Shown in pieces: positions 1 through 11,480 of a stretch of 64,000 bases of DNA (position 1 is the first letter of the stretch; each line of letters opens with the position of its first letter). Made by a program: the position numbers and the translations under genes. The notes beneath the pieces are model-generated. The model was not told where the DNA came from. It ran no database searches and was given only the letters and a program-made list of their open reading frames with translations. This stretch comes from Meandrina meandrites (lineage: Eukaryota; Cnidaria; Anthozoa; Scleractinia; Meandrinidae): the NCBI GenBank assembly GCA_963693305.1, contig OY855905.1, positions 4,361,201-4,425,200 on the forward strand, written 5' to 3'.

Positions 1-480
1 TCTCAGAAAGAAATTGAAAGCCGCATCTGGCATGTTCCACTGATGTACAAGCCTACTTCCGAGTGTCTGATCAGATTCGTTTAGATAACACTATTATACA
101 ACTATTGTGGGCTGAAACGTGTCCGCGTTCGCCAGTTTCGAAGTTTAATTTCTTCAATTGTGCAAAGCACAAAAGGTTTGTAAAAAAGGGCTTATGTGAG
201 ATGTAATTTTGCGCTGTAAATTCAGCAAAGCTTAGCAACGCCCTCTTCACGAATATTTCCTGCGAACGCCGTGCACATTTGCTTCGTTGAGGCACTTACC
301 ATGCAGTGACAAAAGTTATTCAGATATTGCATTCATTAAACATACTCTAAAATACTGTACTCACCGAAGAATGTCCACTGGGAGAAACAGAAGAATATTA
401 AAATCCAAAGTTTCCACCGTCAGAGGGCAAGTGGTCGAAGTAAGCAATCTTACGACTTGCTGTGATAGCGCGGGATGGTA
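1..480. repeat. Diverged duplicate of 60660-61095
   Basis: This segment resembles 60660-61095 in the same orientation. Shared stretches include AAAATACTGTACTCACCG and GTCCACTGGGAGAAA. The word TACTCACC reads GGTGAGTA on the minus strand, a good splice-donor match, so both copies may derive from a first exon and promoter of a minus-strand gene. Similarity is patchy and no convincing protein is visible. It could equally be an old interspersed repeat. Confidence 0.5.
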
Positions 481-1299
481 ATTACACGCGTTGGAAATGT
501 AAATATCGAGTACTTGGAGGGTAGGGATCGAGGGGGAACCTTTCGAAGTGGGTTTTATTTCTATCGTGATTCCGGCAGCGAAGCGTGAATGACAACGGAA
601 ATGTTGATTATATGAAAAAAGAAATCATTTTCTTGTGCTTTGTTTTTCTTTCAGTCAATTGGTAGGTAGTGTTACTACGAAAGTATTCGAACGTCCCGCA
701 GGACCCCTCGTGAACCGTGAAGTGACTCTCACTTCCTCGATTTCCTAGAAATGGTTAAACGTCTACTCTTGCATGTAAATATGCCAACGCTTCAATGAAA
801 CAAAATGCGAACTATGTTTATCCTTATTTATCCTTTCATCCTTATGAAAAGAGTGCTTTTCCAATTGCGAAATTGAATACTTTGCAATGAAATGCGAAAT
901 GTGTTGACCTTTTCGCTTCTCTCTGACAAAATTCATTGTTAAAACCAAATGGTGAATGAAAAGCGATGCAGGTGGTCCAAAAGATAATTCGCCATAATTT
1001 GACGCTGAGACACTGAAATTTGCATTATAAAAAATGTGGGTCACGACACGAGCCGTGTGCTCCTTTTCGTTTAGAAATTGATTGGATCCCGGAAAAGGCG
1101 GAGGGGGCGGCTGGTTACCAATAAAATCTACGGGGACTGTTGCGAACTGTTGCGAAGTATTATTTGGAGTAAGGCAATAGTACCTTTGTCGAGTCCTGAC
1201 TTTTCAGCGTCAGTAAGTTGAACTTACTAAGTACGTGCCTAACCTTTATTCCAGCTGGAAACAGCATAAATGAGTACTAAACCAAAGCCGACTAAAACC
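481..1299. other. Intergenic, nothing recognised
   Basis: No coding region, structural RNA or repeat structure could be supported here. The sequence is AT-rich with only short random open frames. Confidence 0.4.
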
Positions 1300-2445
1300 A
1301 AATTGATTAGAAGCAGAGCTAGTCTTCTTCAGCATTTCTTTTACAAGAGATCCGGCAACAGACAAGTCAAGCAGTTTTATTCTTCGTTGCGTGGTCCTCT
1401 GTATCCAAACTTTTTTCAAAGCCGACTGTGAGAAGTTTTATCGTCTCATCCGGCTGAAGGCCCATTTAAATGGTCGTGAAAGTAATGATAATGAAACAGC
1501 TTCAGAATTGCTTTGCAAAATTCAATCCCAAAATCTCTACCTGGACTTCCCTTGAGGGAAAATTCTCTGCCGTAGACCATTACATTGATCGATGTCGTCG
1601 ATCTTTCAATACGTTGAACTTGGAAGCCAAGACATCTTACAACAACCTATCGCAAGCTGAGAAGAAGCACTTAAAGACCTTAGGAAATGGAACGATATCC
1701 TCATCAAACTTGCCGACAAAGGTGGTGCAGTTAAAGCGGTAGTTGTCTACTCGCGCCCATTATACATTCAAGAGGTAGAACGACAATTATAGGACGGTCG
1801 CTTTTATGAGCGTCTCGACCACGATCCTTTGAGGCACAAAAAACACAGTTAAAGCTACTGTGGACGATATGATCTCGAAAAAACGAACTTCCACCTTCAG
1901 CAAAAAATCTTATCGACACCACACCTCACACATCCCGTTTCTACCTGCTTCCGAAAATACACAAACCCGACAATCGTACGCAAAAAAAATGGCGACTGGT
2001 ACATTTACCTATAATGCTTAGCGCGCGAATACTGCGAAAACGCTCATAGAAGCGCACAGAAAAGCTCTAAAACCTTGAAACCCAGCATGAACAATGTTGT
2101 TAGTACGGGGATGAATTTGGCAAAAACAAAGCTTTCTGTGTGCCATATGGGCTCTGTTAGGTGCGCAAGGTATTGTGGTCAAATGTACCGCCTCCATCTT
2201 TTTTCTTACGGAGGATCAGTTACGGCTTGCAACTGTCCAACGGAGAACATCGCTGCCTTCTTTGATCACGTAATGTCGCCCCTAGTGGCCAAATCAACCA
2301 CCTATGTCAAGGACTCTAACCACACACTGGACATTTTCTACTCTTTCGAATTCAACAATTCCAACTCTGATCAACCCTTCCTCTTCACAATAGACGTTAA
2401 GAACACACCTGGTTTTGGACGGGATTATCGCCGCCGAGCTCCCTT
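1300..2445 (+). pseudogene. Decayed Penelope-like reverse transcriptase fragment
   Basis: Conceptual translation, with several frame changes and stops, shows pieces typical of the Penelope-like RT N-terminal region. These are a VDHYIDRCR stretch near 1570-1600, ADKGGAV near 1715, YSRPLYIQEVERQL near 1750-1790, and further on CNCPTENIAAF and HVMSPLV near 2235-2290 followed by FLFTIDVKNT near 2390. The pieces occur in family order but the fragment ends before the catalytic YxDD. Between about 1980 and 2190 the order is interrupted by unrelated sequence. It is clearly non-functional. Assignment to Penelope rather than another RT clade is moderately secure, from recollection of the ADKGGAVVVW-type motif. 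Confidence 0.6.
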
Positions 2446-4989
2446 ATAAATGAGATGATTGAGTATGTAATTTCTCTTGGTGCAAATGATAAATCATTCT
2501 TAATTTTAACTGTGCAAATAATATTTATTAAAACTTAGAGATCAGTGCAATAGATTTTACCTAGGATAGAAGGTAACTCCTTGTAAGCGTTCGTGATGGA
2601 GAATGCATTATCAGTGAGTCGTCTTGTATATTTATTTCTCCGCGTTTTATGTTAATGCGCTTCAGTATCTGCAGCGCAGGTTTTTTATCAAGCCACTCTG
2701 CGTGCTCAATTTACCAACGTCGGTCATTCTTTAAGCCGAACTGACCAATAACTATAACATTTAATTGCGGTAAGACGGTATTACAGTGAAGGACGGAGAC
2801 CAAAAAAAGAGACAAAGTACAGTTACAAATTTATTTATTCTATGTTACTGCCTAAAACCTACAAAGATACGAAACCCGTATGTAAAAAAACCGTTGGAGT
2901 GCGCGTTAGCCGAGTAAACATGACTTAGCTTAGGTCGGCACGATTTTAAAATTCGCTAATGAAAAATTACACAATGTAGGTATTCCACGTTATTTACTTA
3001 ACAAATGACGCTCGTCATCAAAAATTACATTCACCATTCCTCGTTTGTGATATGCATCCCATGGTGCAATGAGGTGGGATGGATTCCAGATCTTTCAATG
3101 ACGTGTTTCTTTTTGAAACCGCCTCATAATATTTAATAGCAAATCATAAGCAAGGCGCTTTGTATCTTGATCAAAGAGATAGAAAATGCTTCTTGCTAAC
3201 AATAACCGCAAATATCGGGGCATCTGTAAAATTCTTTACTGCCATATAAATACATTTTTAATTAAAACAAAGATGCAGCCAAGATCCTGGTTCTTCTTTT
3301 CAAGGTAAATTTATAAATCCTGAGAAAAGACAAGATTTGAAGAACCAGACGGAAAGTATAAGTACAATATTGCTAAAATGCAAAGGGGTATCCTCTCCCC
3401 GCTCCAGCCCCAGAATTATATTTATTTTGATAAATACAAAATGAGGCATCAGTGAATGTATTGCATTTGATTTCCATACAGTCTACAGGCATCATTTTTT
3501 TTCAGACGCCTAGAGAAAAGTTACTCTACATGTAATCTATTGTGGCTGCAACTTGTTTAATTGAATGCAAAGGCAATGGCGTAATTCACAAACGAATTTG
3601 TTTACGATTGATATAATTATCGTTACCTTGGACGTTTTACCCCTTGTCGACCTTCATTAAAGTATGGAAAATCAAACGTTCAATCAAGTGTGATAGAAGG
3701 ATTTCGCTCAGAGCTTGTACTCCGTTGTCATTTGCATGCAGCAACGTTCAAGGCGATTCAAGTTCACTAGATTTGTTGTTAGGTTTCTTATACTCACAAT
3801 CTATTCTTCTTGACTTTAGTCCTCAGTCTTTCTTCTGTACTTTCTTGACTCACAAGTTACTTTCATCTGATCTTGACTCTCTCTAATTTTCTTGTTTTAC
3901 ATTGCTGCTTATATAGGTTTTTAGCTGCTTAATAACATGCACATACTTTACGTTATTTTGCTTTAGTTTAAGATTAAGATTCCTAGATAAAATTGATTAG
4001 GAAGTACACATCCACCTAAGTTTGCAAGTTATGGCTTTTCGGGGAAATAGAGAATAGTTCTAAGGGAATAAATGTCAAGATTGAGACACGATGTCCCATG
4101 GTTGACGGATCAAAATATATTAGTTCTATCATCAGTAAATTCAACTCACGTTTGCAATCACGAAAATTCCTAAACTTTGTTCCTAACACATAAAAATCAC
4201 AAGGCAAGAACTTAAATACAAGAAAACACTTTGGTGTGCAGAAATGGGCGCTGGCTGTGCCTCAGTTCAGTGGCTACAAAAACTGTGAACTTAGGTTCAC
4301 ATCGTAAACTTGTGTTTATAGTTATTTTCGACATATTGTGGATTTCTAGAAACTTCGGCACTAATTGCCTTAACCTTAAAAGCCACTAATCAAGATTTAA
4401 TTTAACTTTTCATTTTTGCAATTGATCCTGCAAAACATCTTGTGACACAAGTTTCTATCCGATATTGCACACACATTCACGGCCGTACAGTAACCAGACT
4501 TCAGAGCAAGACTAGGCAAGTTTCGAGCGCCGAAGGCGCGAGACGCTAAGGGGGTCGGGGGCATGCTCGCCCAGAAATGTTTGAAATCTAAAGGCTCACA
4601 AATGCTCTCAGTGTTAAACATTTTCCATGGAATTTTCCAATTTTTTCTGGAGATTATTTTTTCAGTTGAACGTTTCTTAAAAAAGGCCAAAATCATGACG
4701 AGGCAAGTGCCTCGTCTTGCCTCATGCTAGCTATATACGGCCCTGCACATTTCAAATCTACCATACACTAATGTACAGCCAAGCTTTAATTTCTTCATTA
4801 AGAGAAAATGATGTGCCCGGGCTTATTATTGGCTACATATACATATAGAAAGTATCCTAAATTTCCTATACCCATGGTCGTTTTCAACTAAAGTAAACTG
4901 GATAAAAAATGACAAAGCAATGATTACGTCAAACGTTTTTTACGATTGCGAGCACAACGCGTTTTACAAAGGGCTCATAACAGCTTTTA
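2446..4989. other. Intergenic, no gene supported
   Basis: About 2.5 kb of AT-rich sequence without a convincing coding region. A GC-richer patch around 4490-4580 contains a small hairpin (GCGCCGAAGGCGC) and reads on the minus strand like a fragment common in cnidarian interspersed repeats, but I cannot name it. Confidence 0.4.
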
Positions 4990-5316
4990 CAGTCAAAATA
5001 CTCAGCGCGTGCCGCTTAGAATTCCGGAATGGTTTTGATTAACGGCGAACGGATTGCATTATTCGTTTCAAACATTCAAATTTAATTTGAATATTGTAGA
5101 TCATCCAACAGTGAACACGTGAGCACGTGAACCTGTAAAAAATAAACCAATCAAATTGCTTCATTTCTGACAGGCTCACGTGTTCACGTGTTCACGGTTG
5201 GATGTTCTACAATATTCAAATTAAATTTGAATGTTTGAAACCAATAATGCAATCCGTTCGCCGTTAATCAAAACTTTTCCGGAATTCTAAGCGGCACGCG
5301 CTGAGTATTTTGACTG
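4990..5316. mobile_element. Palindromic MITE with TA target site (Tc1/mariner-like ends)
   Basis: The two arms are near-perfect inverted repeats about 130-150 bp long. They begin CAGTCAAAATACTCAGCGCG and end with the reverse complement, and a short spacer lies around 5140-5170. The element is flanked by TA on both sides (4988-4989 and 5317-5318). The palindrome can be extended a few bases beyond the TA, so the exact edge is uncertain. The CAGT start and TA target suggest a Tc1/mariner-mobilised MITE. There is no coding capacity. Confidence 0.7.
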
Positions 5317-5834
5317 TAAAATATGTTGGCTATTGTAAGAAACATCAACAAACATCATTAACGGACGTTTTTACACAAGAAAAAAAAAAACAAAACATTA
5401 ATGTCACATACTACTCAATACTGTCCGTAATTGGTTAATATATTTCTCACGGTTACCAGAGAAGTTTGTTCATTAATATCATGGATGACATATTACTCCT
5501 TAATTTTGGCGCGAAATTAGCGCTAATTTATAATTTCACATGTGAAATTACAAAATTGCCATGGCAACGTTTCCCATGTTTCAGTGCCAAGATGGCGTAC
5601 AGGATTTTAAAAGATGATCTTAAAGCTTAAACTTTGAACATTTTCGCTCAAATTTCACCTTGGACAGTTTGTTTGGTCTTCTTATAATCTTTTAGCGATA
5701 ACATGAATGGCATTAAGCAGATTTTTGAGCGTTTTTGCACGGGCGTCGTTTCCAACCGGTTCGTTCATGACGATACAATAAACAAGTTAAAAGAGTACGC
5801 TTGTAAGCGTAATTTGTCACCCATGATATTAAAA

Positions 5835-5995
5835 GGTAACCAAATGGTATACTCGTGAAATTAGGAAATAATTTCACTTGCATTTTGTCAAAATTCTAAT
5901 AATTTCCCGAGCCTTCAGGCGAGGGAAATTATCAGAATTTTCACAAAACCCGCGTGAAACTATTTCCTAATTTCACTCGTCACCACTTGATTACC
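5835..5995. repeat. Long imperfect palindrome (foldback repeat)
   Basis: GGTAACCAA... at the left pairs with ...TTGATTACC at the right. The arms share GTGAAATTAGGAAATA and its complement, and the centre is near 5915 (CGAGCCTTCAGGCGAGG). It probably belongs to a MITE or foldback repeat just downstream of the host gene. No clear target duplication is seen. Confidence 0.55.
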
Positions 5996-6030
5996 CATAC
6001 GAACATGATCAAGACGATAATGATTCCATG

Positions 6031-7037
6031 TTAGAATAACAATTTGTCCATCAACATAATAAACACTGCAATGACTCCACACAGGCCAGAGGCTCCGTGA
6101 GAGATCCCAGTGGCACCATTCAATGGAGGTTTATCTGAAACTGCCAGTGTTTGGGAGGTGTCACATGATTTGTCAGAGCACGAAGCCAGAGACTTGATCC
6201 AAACTTTGTTTCCATCCACCTGCATGGTAAGAGTTCCGTTTTCTACGGCTATGGCAAACTCGTGGATAATCTGAGTGAAGTTAACAGATGGAGTGGACGT
6301 ATTAACGATATCCAGGGCTTTTATGTCTGCCAAGACTATGACGATGTCCAAGTTATCGTAGTAGGCAAGCCAGTCCATAACATCCGTATTCCACCTCAAG
6401 GCTTTTGCAATCGCTGAGCCGACTTTATCTGCGAACCGACTTTGGACATCAGCTTTTGGAAGCGGATTAGTAGAACGCCGTTTTTGTTGTGTGAATTTTT
6501 GGAATTTTAACTCGAAGAATTTCATCACTCCCTGTAACTTGTATTTGATGAATTTGGCTTCCTCTTCGATCTTGGACCAAGTACACATAGTGGCTATGTT
6601 CCACAATCCTTTGAATGACTCCCATGCTGTATCTAACTCGACAAAAGACCCCTTAATAGTCCAGAAGATCTTGTAGTATTGTAAGTAATCGAGATCACAG
6701 ATCGACGGCACATCTTTATCTGGGTTTTTGTAGCACGGAGTGTGGGAAGAAAAGGCTTCCTCTCGTATCTCGTTGCACGTTGGATTCCTCCAAGGCCGCA
6801 GCAAAGGTACAAGGGCGACTTGAAGGCACTTACGAACGCCATCCATCCATTTCTGCGCATCTACACTGAATTTGGCTCTTCGCTTGTCAAACAAACTGCA
6901 AAACGTCTCAGCGTACCTGACGGCATAAGCATTGCCTGAAGCTTCACAAGGATATTTCGTTTCCAAGCAGTTGCGGTACCAATCACAAGAATCTCCAGAA
7001 GGACTGAAGCACTCTAGAGGCAGTGATGTAGTGGGAG
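6031..7037 (-). pseudogene. Host gene, 3' part: Cys-rich secreted protein with GPI-like tail, split by Polinton P1
   Basis: This open frame continues the host coding sequence that begins at 23881. Taking one copy of the 5-bp target duplication, the reading frame is uninterrupted across the P1 insertion. The segment is extracellular-looking, with conserved-type cysteines (CDWYRNCLE, YPCEASGN, ETFCSLF, VRKCLQ). Its last ~25 residues are hydrophobic after a Gly/Ser-rich stretch (GATGISHGASG...), as in a GPI-anchor signal. I do not recognise a named family; the Cys-spacing vaguely recalls stanniocalcin-like secreted proteins, but that is weak. The frame upstream of 7037 runs into the P1 terminal repeat, so the apparent start methionine at 7068 belongs to the element and not to the gene. 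The gene is broken in this haplotype by the insertion only; I see no other lesion. Confidence 0.75.
7033..7037. repeat. Target-site duplication of P1, left copy (GGGAG)
   Basis: GGGAG directly abuts the left terminus AGTAGTATAG at 7038. The same five bases follow the right terminus at 23567-23571. Five to six base duplications are usual for Polinton integrases. One extra T can be matched on each side if the last T of the right TIR is counted in, so 6 bp is possible. Confidence 0.85.
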
Positions 7038-7332
7038 AGTAGTATAGTCGGAGTCTGACTAAAACCATCTCGGGCGCACCTAAATTTCTAACCTCTTCAG
7101 GAGACTAGTAGTCAGGGACCAAAAATCAAACCACGCTCACATGCTCGCGTGCCTTGATTTTAAGTCCCTGACTATAGTCTCCTAAAGAGGAAAGAAATTT
7201 AGGAGCTGCTCGATAGTTTTAGTCAGACTCCGACTATACTACTTAGGAAAAAAGGACGCAGGAAACATAAACAGAGGGCGGCAGGGAACATAGGGGACAA
7301 GCAATTAGAGAATTGACACCGTACTGTATAAA
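7038..7332. repeat. P1 left terminal inverted repeat, palindromic
   Basis: These 295 bp are the inverse complement of 23272-23566, with a single mismatch at 7323. The outer 206 bp (7038-7243) form a long imperfect hairpin: AGTAGTATAGTCGGAGTCTGAC at the outer edge pairs with its complement ending at 7243, and the loop is near 7137. The arms are not perfect (outer CCATCTCGGGCGC against inner GAGCTGCTCGATAG), and that asymmetry is the same at both element ends. The inner edge ends CTGTATAAA. Confidence 0.9.
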
Positions 7333-7410
7333 GTTTTTTCAATTAGAGAAATACAACATTAAGTTAACAACAATTAATTAATTTAAAAATATTTTTCTAC
7401 ATAATATACA

Positions 7411-10400
7411 ATGGACGAAATAGACTTCAGTTCATTGGATAATGTCACCACTGAATCTCTCGAACAGGAACTTGCAAAAATAGACCCCACAGAACTGCGT
7501 TATTTATCACAACTTCTTTCAGAAAACGTACCCGCAGTGAAAAAGATAATAAAGAATGTGCTAGAAGAACCAATCCCAGAAACCACAAAGAAGCGTTTAC
7601 GACCACCTTTACAACCAAAACCTTACCAACCAATAGCACCACCTAGAAAAAGGAACAGAAGACAACAACTTCTGAGACAATTCGACCCCATTCAACCGAA
7701 TAACATAAGAAATGTGACAGACTATCAGAATGAGATTTTGAATCTGTATGAAGACACAAAATTCGAGGGTGAAGAGAGCAGCGGGAGGCGGTTCAAGAGA
7801 TGGCGCATCATAAAAGATCTGAATAAAGACCAAACAGCAAAATTCATGGAAAAATTAAGAAAGGAAGTAAGAACATCATTTTTCATAAGGTATGTTTACA
7901 CAATTAATTTACGCAACATTGAAGACGGCACCTTTCTAACCTTCTACCAAACTGAAAAAGGCTCGCGAAGGATAAACAAAGTAGAAGACGCGGAAAACTG
8001 GATAAGGGAAAAGGAGGCAGAACGTCTGGAAGTAGATACAATCGAAAGACCAGACACAAAATGGATCTTCGACCACTACTTCGCAGTTGATGTAAGAGTT
8101 GTGATTGACCGTAAACCGCTTGTGGGGACAGGTCTATTGCCGGACTGGCTGCGTAAACAAGCAAACACGGGGAGAAAACAAGCAATGGTTGCACTGGACA
8201 CGTATAGGGATAACCTATGTTTATGGCGCTGTATTGCTGTGCATAAAGGTGCAAGGCCAGATCGAAGCACAGAAGCAGCCCGCAGTCTGGCCAAGAGTTT
8301 CTTCAAGCTCCGCGAAACACCGACCAATTGTGCAAAAACCTCACTAGATGAAATAGAAAAGGTAGAAATGCACCTGAACAAGGGAGTTGCTGTCTCAGAT
8401 TGGCTCGGGATAAGAGTTTATATACCAGAGCGTTTAGATGATAAAGAAGTAGTATGGCATCTGACAAGAAATCCGTCACCAAAGTTAAAAAACATAATGA
8501 CAATAGGAATTTACGGGGAGCACGCATTTTTGATAAAAGACATAACAAAGTTAGCGAAAACTTACGAATGCAACCATTGCCACGCAAGATTCACAAAGGT
8601 TTCCAATCTCCAACGTCATGCTGATAGATGCGCCCAAGGGAAAACTGTAATAGATTGCCCAGGAGAAAAGGTGGAAGCGCCGCAGTCAGCGTATCAGAAA
8701 GCATTTTACCCGAAGCAAAAAGCCTCGAAAGAATCAATACAGTGGTTGGAGTACGTGGCAAAGCACTGGAAAATTCCAATAGCCCACGCAATGTCAGGCC
8801 ACGGAGGAGAGCGATGGGTAGAGAACAGGCCAGTTGACGGGTATAACCATGAGAGAAAGTTAGTTCTGCAGTATCACGGATGCTACTGGCACGGGTGTCC
8901 AAAATGTCACCCCGATCGTAACACAGTAATAGAACATTGTGGAAGAACAAGAGAAGAACTTTACCAAGCAACAAAGAGGAGAACGGCATATCTCCGAAAG
9001 AAAGGATACAAAGTAATAGAGTGTTGGGCGTGCGAAGTCGGAGACAAATATGTAGAAGAACTCCCAGAAGCAAAAACAAAAAGTTACCCGCACGCAATTT
9101 TGTATGATTTTGAGGCATACGGAGACAAAAATCAGCGGAAGGAGCTGAAAGACAGACTCACAATCGAGAACGTACACGTCCCAGTCTCGGTTAGCATCGG
9201 CGACACGCATGAAAGAGAGCCAACCCATATCTGCGAAAAAGATCCCACAGAGCTGATCCGCAAGTTCGCAGAAGAGTTAGAAAGACGCGGAAAAAACATC
9301 AGGAAACGAGTAAGAGATGAATTTATGCCAGCAGACATCACCCTGCTGCCAAAAGACCAAAAGAAAAAAATAGAGGAATGGTGTGACCAGGTCCCAGTAC
9401 TCGGCTTCAACTCGGGGAAATACGATCTCAATCTAATAAAGGCACACTTCGTTAAAAAGCTGGCGGACACAGCCAGCAAAGTCAGAGTGGCGAAGAACAG
9501 TAACAAAATAATGTTCTTACTGACAAAAGGCTTCCGTTTTCTAGACATAATGAACTACCTCGGACCAGGAACCTCATACGAGAAATGGGTAAAAGCCTAC
9601 GACTGCGAGACAACAAAATCATGGCTCCCATACGAGTGGTTCGACGATATTAAAAAGCTGGATTACCCAGGATTGCCGGATTACCCAGATTGGTACTCAA
9701 ATTTGAAAGGAGGCTTTACATTAAATCTGACAGAATGGAAAGCCTGCAAACAGACGTTCTGGGAAGAGGGGATGAAAACATTTAAAGACTGGGTGCGGTA
9801 CTACAACAATCTAGATGTAGCCCCAGGATTAGAGGCGCTGGAAAAGATGAGAAACTTCTACACAGAAAAGGGGATCGACATAATGAAAGATGCAGTCAGC
9901 ATTCCAGGTGTAAGCTTGCACTACCTGTTAAAGGGAGCAATAGAGCGCAACGCAGAACTATACGCCCCAAGCAAAGAAGCATATGAGATGTTAAAAGAAG
10001 CTGTTGTTGGAGGGCCGAGCCTCGTTTTTACAAGGTACCATGAAGTGGGAAAAACCAGAATAAGGTCACATCAAGTTGCTAATCCACAACTGTGCCAAAA
10101 CATTCTCGGCTACGATGCCAACGCGCTGTATCTCTCAACAATGCTAAAAGATATGCCCTGCGGAAAAGAAAGAGTTGAACACTACGATGACGATTTGGTA
10201 ATGCCCATGGTACTAACACAAAATCTCAAAGAAGGAAGCTGGTTCGGGTTTGCGGAAGTAGACATAGAGATTCCGAAGCACTTACACCCGAAGTTCGAAG
10301 AAATGTGCCCATTCTTCTACAACAAAGTGGTGCCAGCGGAAGCAGTACCCGAGCATATGATCAAATACTTGACGGACACAGGCAGAAACCGCGGAGACGG

Positions 10401-11463
10401 GAGAAAACTCGTGGGAGCTTTGTCGGCACAGAGGATACTATTATATGCACCGCTGTTACTCTGGTACATAAACCACGGGGCGGAAATAACAAAGGTATAT
10501 CGGACAATTGACTACAAACCGGCAAAAATCTTTCCTTGGTTCGTGGAACAAGTCACGGAGGCCCGCCGGACAGGAGATGTAGAAAAAAGCAAAGCACTGC
10601 TGGCGGATATATTCAAACTGTTAGGAAACAGCGGGTATGGAAAGCTCATCGAAGCCTTGGAACGGCAAACAAACGTGATATACACAAAAGATGAGAAGGT
10701 AGTTGACAGAGCAATGCGAAGCACGTATTTCACCACTCTTGATGAGATAGGAGCGGCGTATGAGTTAGAAAGCCGAAAGCCCCGGATCACAATAAGACGT
10801 CCATTTCAGATAGGAATCGCGGTATACCAGCTGGCAAAGCTGAGGATGTTGGAATTTTATTATGACTTCCTGGACAGGTACATTGACAGAAAGGATTTCG
10901 AGCTGATCCAGATGGACACGGACAGCAACTATTTGGCCATAACGGGGAAGGAGATTGAAGACATCGTGAAACCGGAGCTGAGAGAAGAATTCGAGGAAGA
11001 AAAAAAGAATTGGTTGGCATGGAGCAAGTGGAATTGGCGAATACCAAATAAGGAACTCGAGGACACAGTGCACCCAGAGTTAAAAGAAGAATTTGCGGCA
11101 AAAAAAGGGGATTGGAAGGCCTGGAAACAGTGGAGAGGGAGAATACCAGGGCTATTTAAGCAGGAGTTTGCGGGGGAGCGGATGATAGCGCTGTGCTCAA
11201 AATGTTATTTCGCGGATGACAGGGGAGAAAAGCAGAAGCTAAGCACAAAAGGGGTGTCAAAGAAGCAAAACACCATAACCTGGCAACGTTTCAAAGCGGC
11301 GTTGGAAGGCAACAAAGATATGGCAACAAACAGAGGGTTCCGGATGCGGGAAGGGAAAATAGTGACATACGAGCAGGAGAAGCTGGGGTTGAGCGCGTAT
11401 TATGACAAACGCTGGGTGCTGCCCGATGGGATACACACCGAACCTATCGAATATCACATTTAG
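7411..11463 (+). CDS. Protein-primed family-B DNA polymerase (P1)
   Basis: This 1350-residue protein has Polinton pPolB architecture and would replicate the linear element. In order it shows an acidic/basic N-terminal region, then DNLCLWRCIAVHKG (~270-285, OTU-like position). A C2HC-type finger follows (CNHCHARF...HADRC, ~387-407), then a HGCYWHGC...VIECWACE segment (~488-545, endonuclease-like fold common in these polymerases). Exonuclease motifs are YDFEAYGD (D566), GFNSGKYDL (N667, D671) and YYNNLDV (D802). Polymerase motifs are YDANALY (D902), LGNSGYGK (1072-1079) and MDTDSN (D1169, D1171). All catalytic acidic residues are present and there is no frameshift. The start is the ATG immediately after AATATACA. 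It faces the integrase convergently with an 8-bp gap. It lacks the endonuclease-VII-like insert of the P2 polymerase. Confidence 0.95.
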   Translation: MDEIDFSSLDNVTTESLEQELAKIDPTELRYLSQLLSENVPAVKKIIKNVLEEPIPETTKKRLRPPLQPKPYQPIAPPRKRNRRQQLLRQFDPIQPNNIRNVTDYQNEILNLYEDTKFEGEESSGRRFKRWRIIKDLNKDQTAKFMEKLRKEVRTSFFIRYVYTINLRNIEDGTFLTFYQTEKGSRRINKVEDAENWIREKEAERLEVDTIERPDTKWIFDHYFAVDVRVVIDRKPLVGTGLLPDWLRKQANTGRKQAMVALDTYRDNLCLWRCIAVHKGARPDRSTEAARSLAKSFFKLRETPTNCAKTSLDEIEKVEMHLNKGVAVSDWLGIRVYIPERLDDKEVVWHLTRNPSPKLKNIMTIGIYGEHAFLIKDITKLAKTYECNHCHARFTKVSNLQRHADRCAQGKTVIDCPGEKVEAPQSAYQKAFYPKQKASKESIQWLEYVAKHWKIPIAHAMSGHGGERWVENRPVDGYNHERKLVLQYHGCYWHGCPKCHPDRNTVIEHCGRTREELYQATKRRTAYLRKKGYKVIECWACEVGDKYVEELPEAKTKSYPHAILYDFEAYGDKNQRKELKDRLTIENVHVPVSVSIGDTHEREPTHICEKDPTELIRKFAEELERRGKNIRKRVRDEFMPADITLLPKDQKKKIEEWCDQVPVLGFNSGKYDLNLIKAHFVKKLADTASKVRVAKNSNKIMFLLTKGFRFLDIMNYLGPGTSYEKWVKAYDCETTKSWLPYEWFDDIKKLDYPGLPDYPDWYSNLKGGFTLNLTEWKACKQTFWEEGMKTFKDWVRYYNNLDVAPGLEALEKMRNFYTEKGIDIMKDAVSIPGVSLHYLLKGAIERNAELYAPSKEAYEMLKEAVVGGPSLVFTRYHEVGKTRIRSHQVANPQLCQNILGYDANALYLSTMLKDMPCGKERVEHYDDDLVMPMVLTQNLKEGSWFGFAEVDIEIPKHLHPKFEEMCPFFYNKVVPAEAVPEHMIKYLTDTGRNRGDGRKLVGALSAQRILLYAPLLLWYINHGAEITKVYRTIDYKPAKIFPWFVEQVTEARRTGDVEKSKALLADIFKLLGNSGYGKLIEALERQTNVIYTKDEKVVDRAMRSTYFTTLDEIGAAYELESRKPRITIRRPFQIGIAVYQLAKLRMLEFYYDFLDRYIDRKDFELIQMDTDSNYLAITGKEIEDIVKPELREEFEEEKKNWLAWSKWNWRIPNKELEDTVHPELKEEFAAKKGDWKAWKQWRGRIPGLFKQEFAGERMIALCSKCYFADDRGEKQKLSTKGVSKKQNTITWQRFKAALEGNKDMATNRGFRMREGKIVTYEQEKLGLSAYYDKRWVLPDGIHTEPIEYHI

Positions 11464-11480
11464 GTGGAGGTTTACCCCAC
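11464..11480. repeat. Dispersed hairpin motif, copy 1
   Basis: GTGGAGGTTTACCCCAC is a near-palindrome at the 3' junction of the convergent PolB and integrase genes. Read on the minus strand it supplies the last codons and the TAA stop of the integrase. It belongs to the family of similar hairpins at 12508, 12624, 15473, 17266, 18543 and 18793. Confidence 0.55.

Noticed and set aside
7038..7068. ATG at 7068 as the start of the host Cys-rich gene
   Set aside because: It lies inside the P1 terminal repeat; the host frame comes from 23881 and was interrupted by the insertion.
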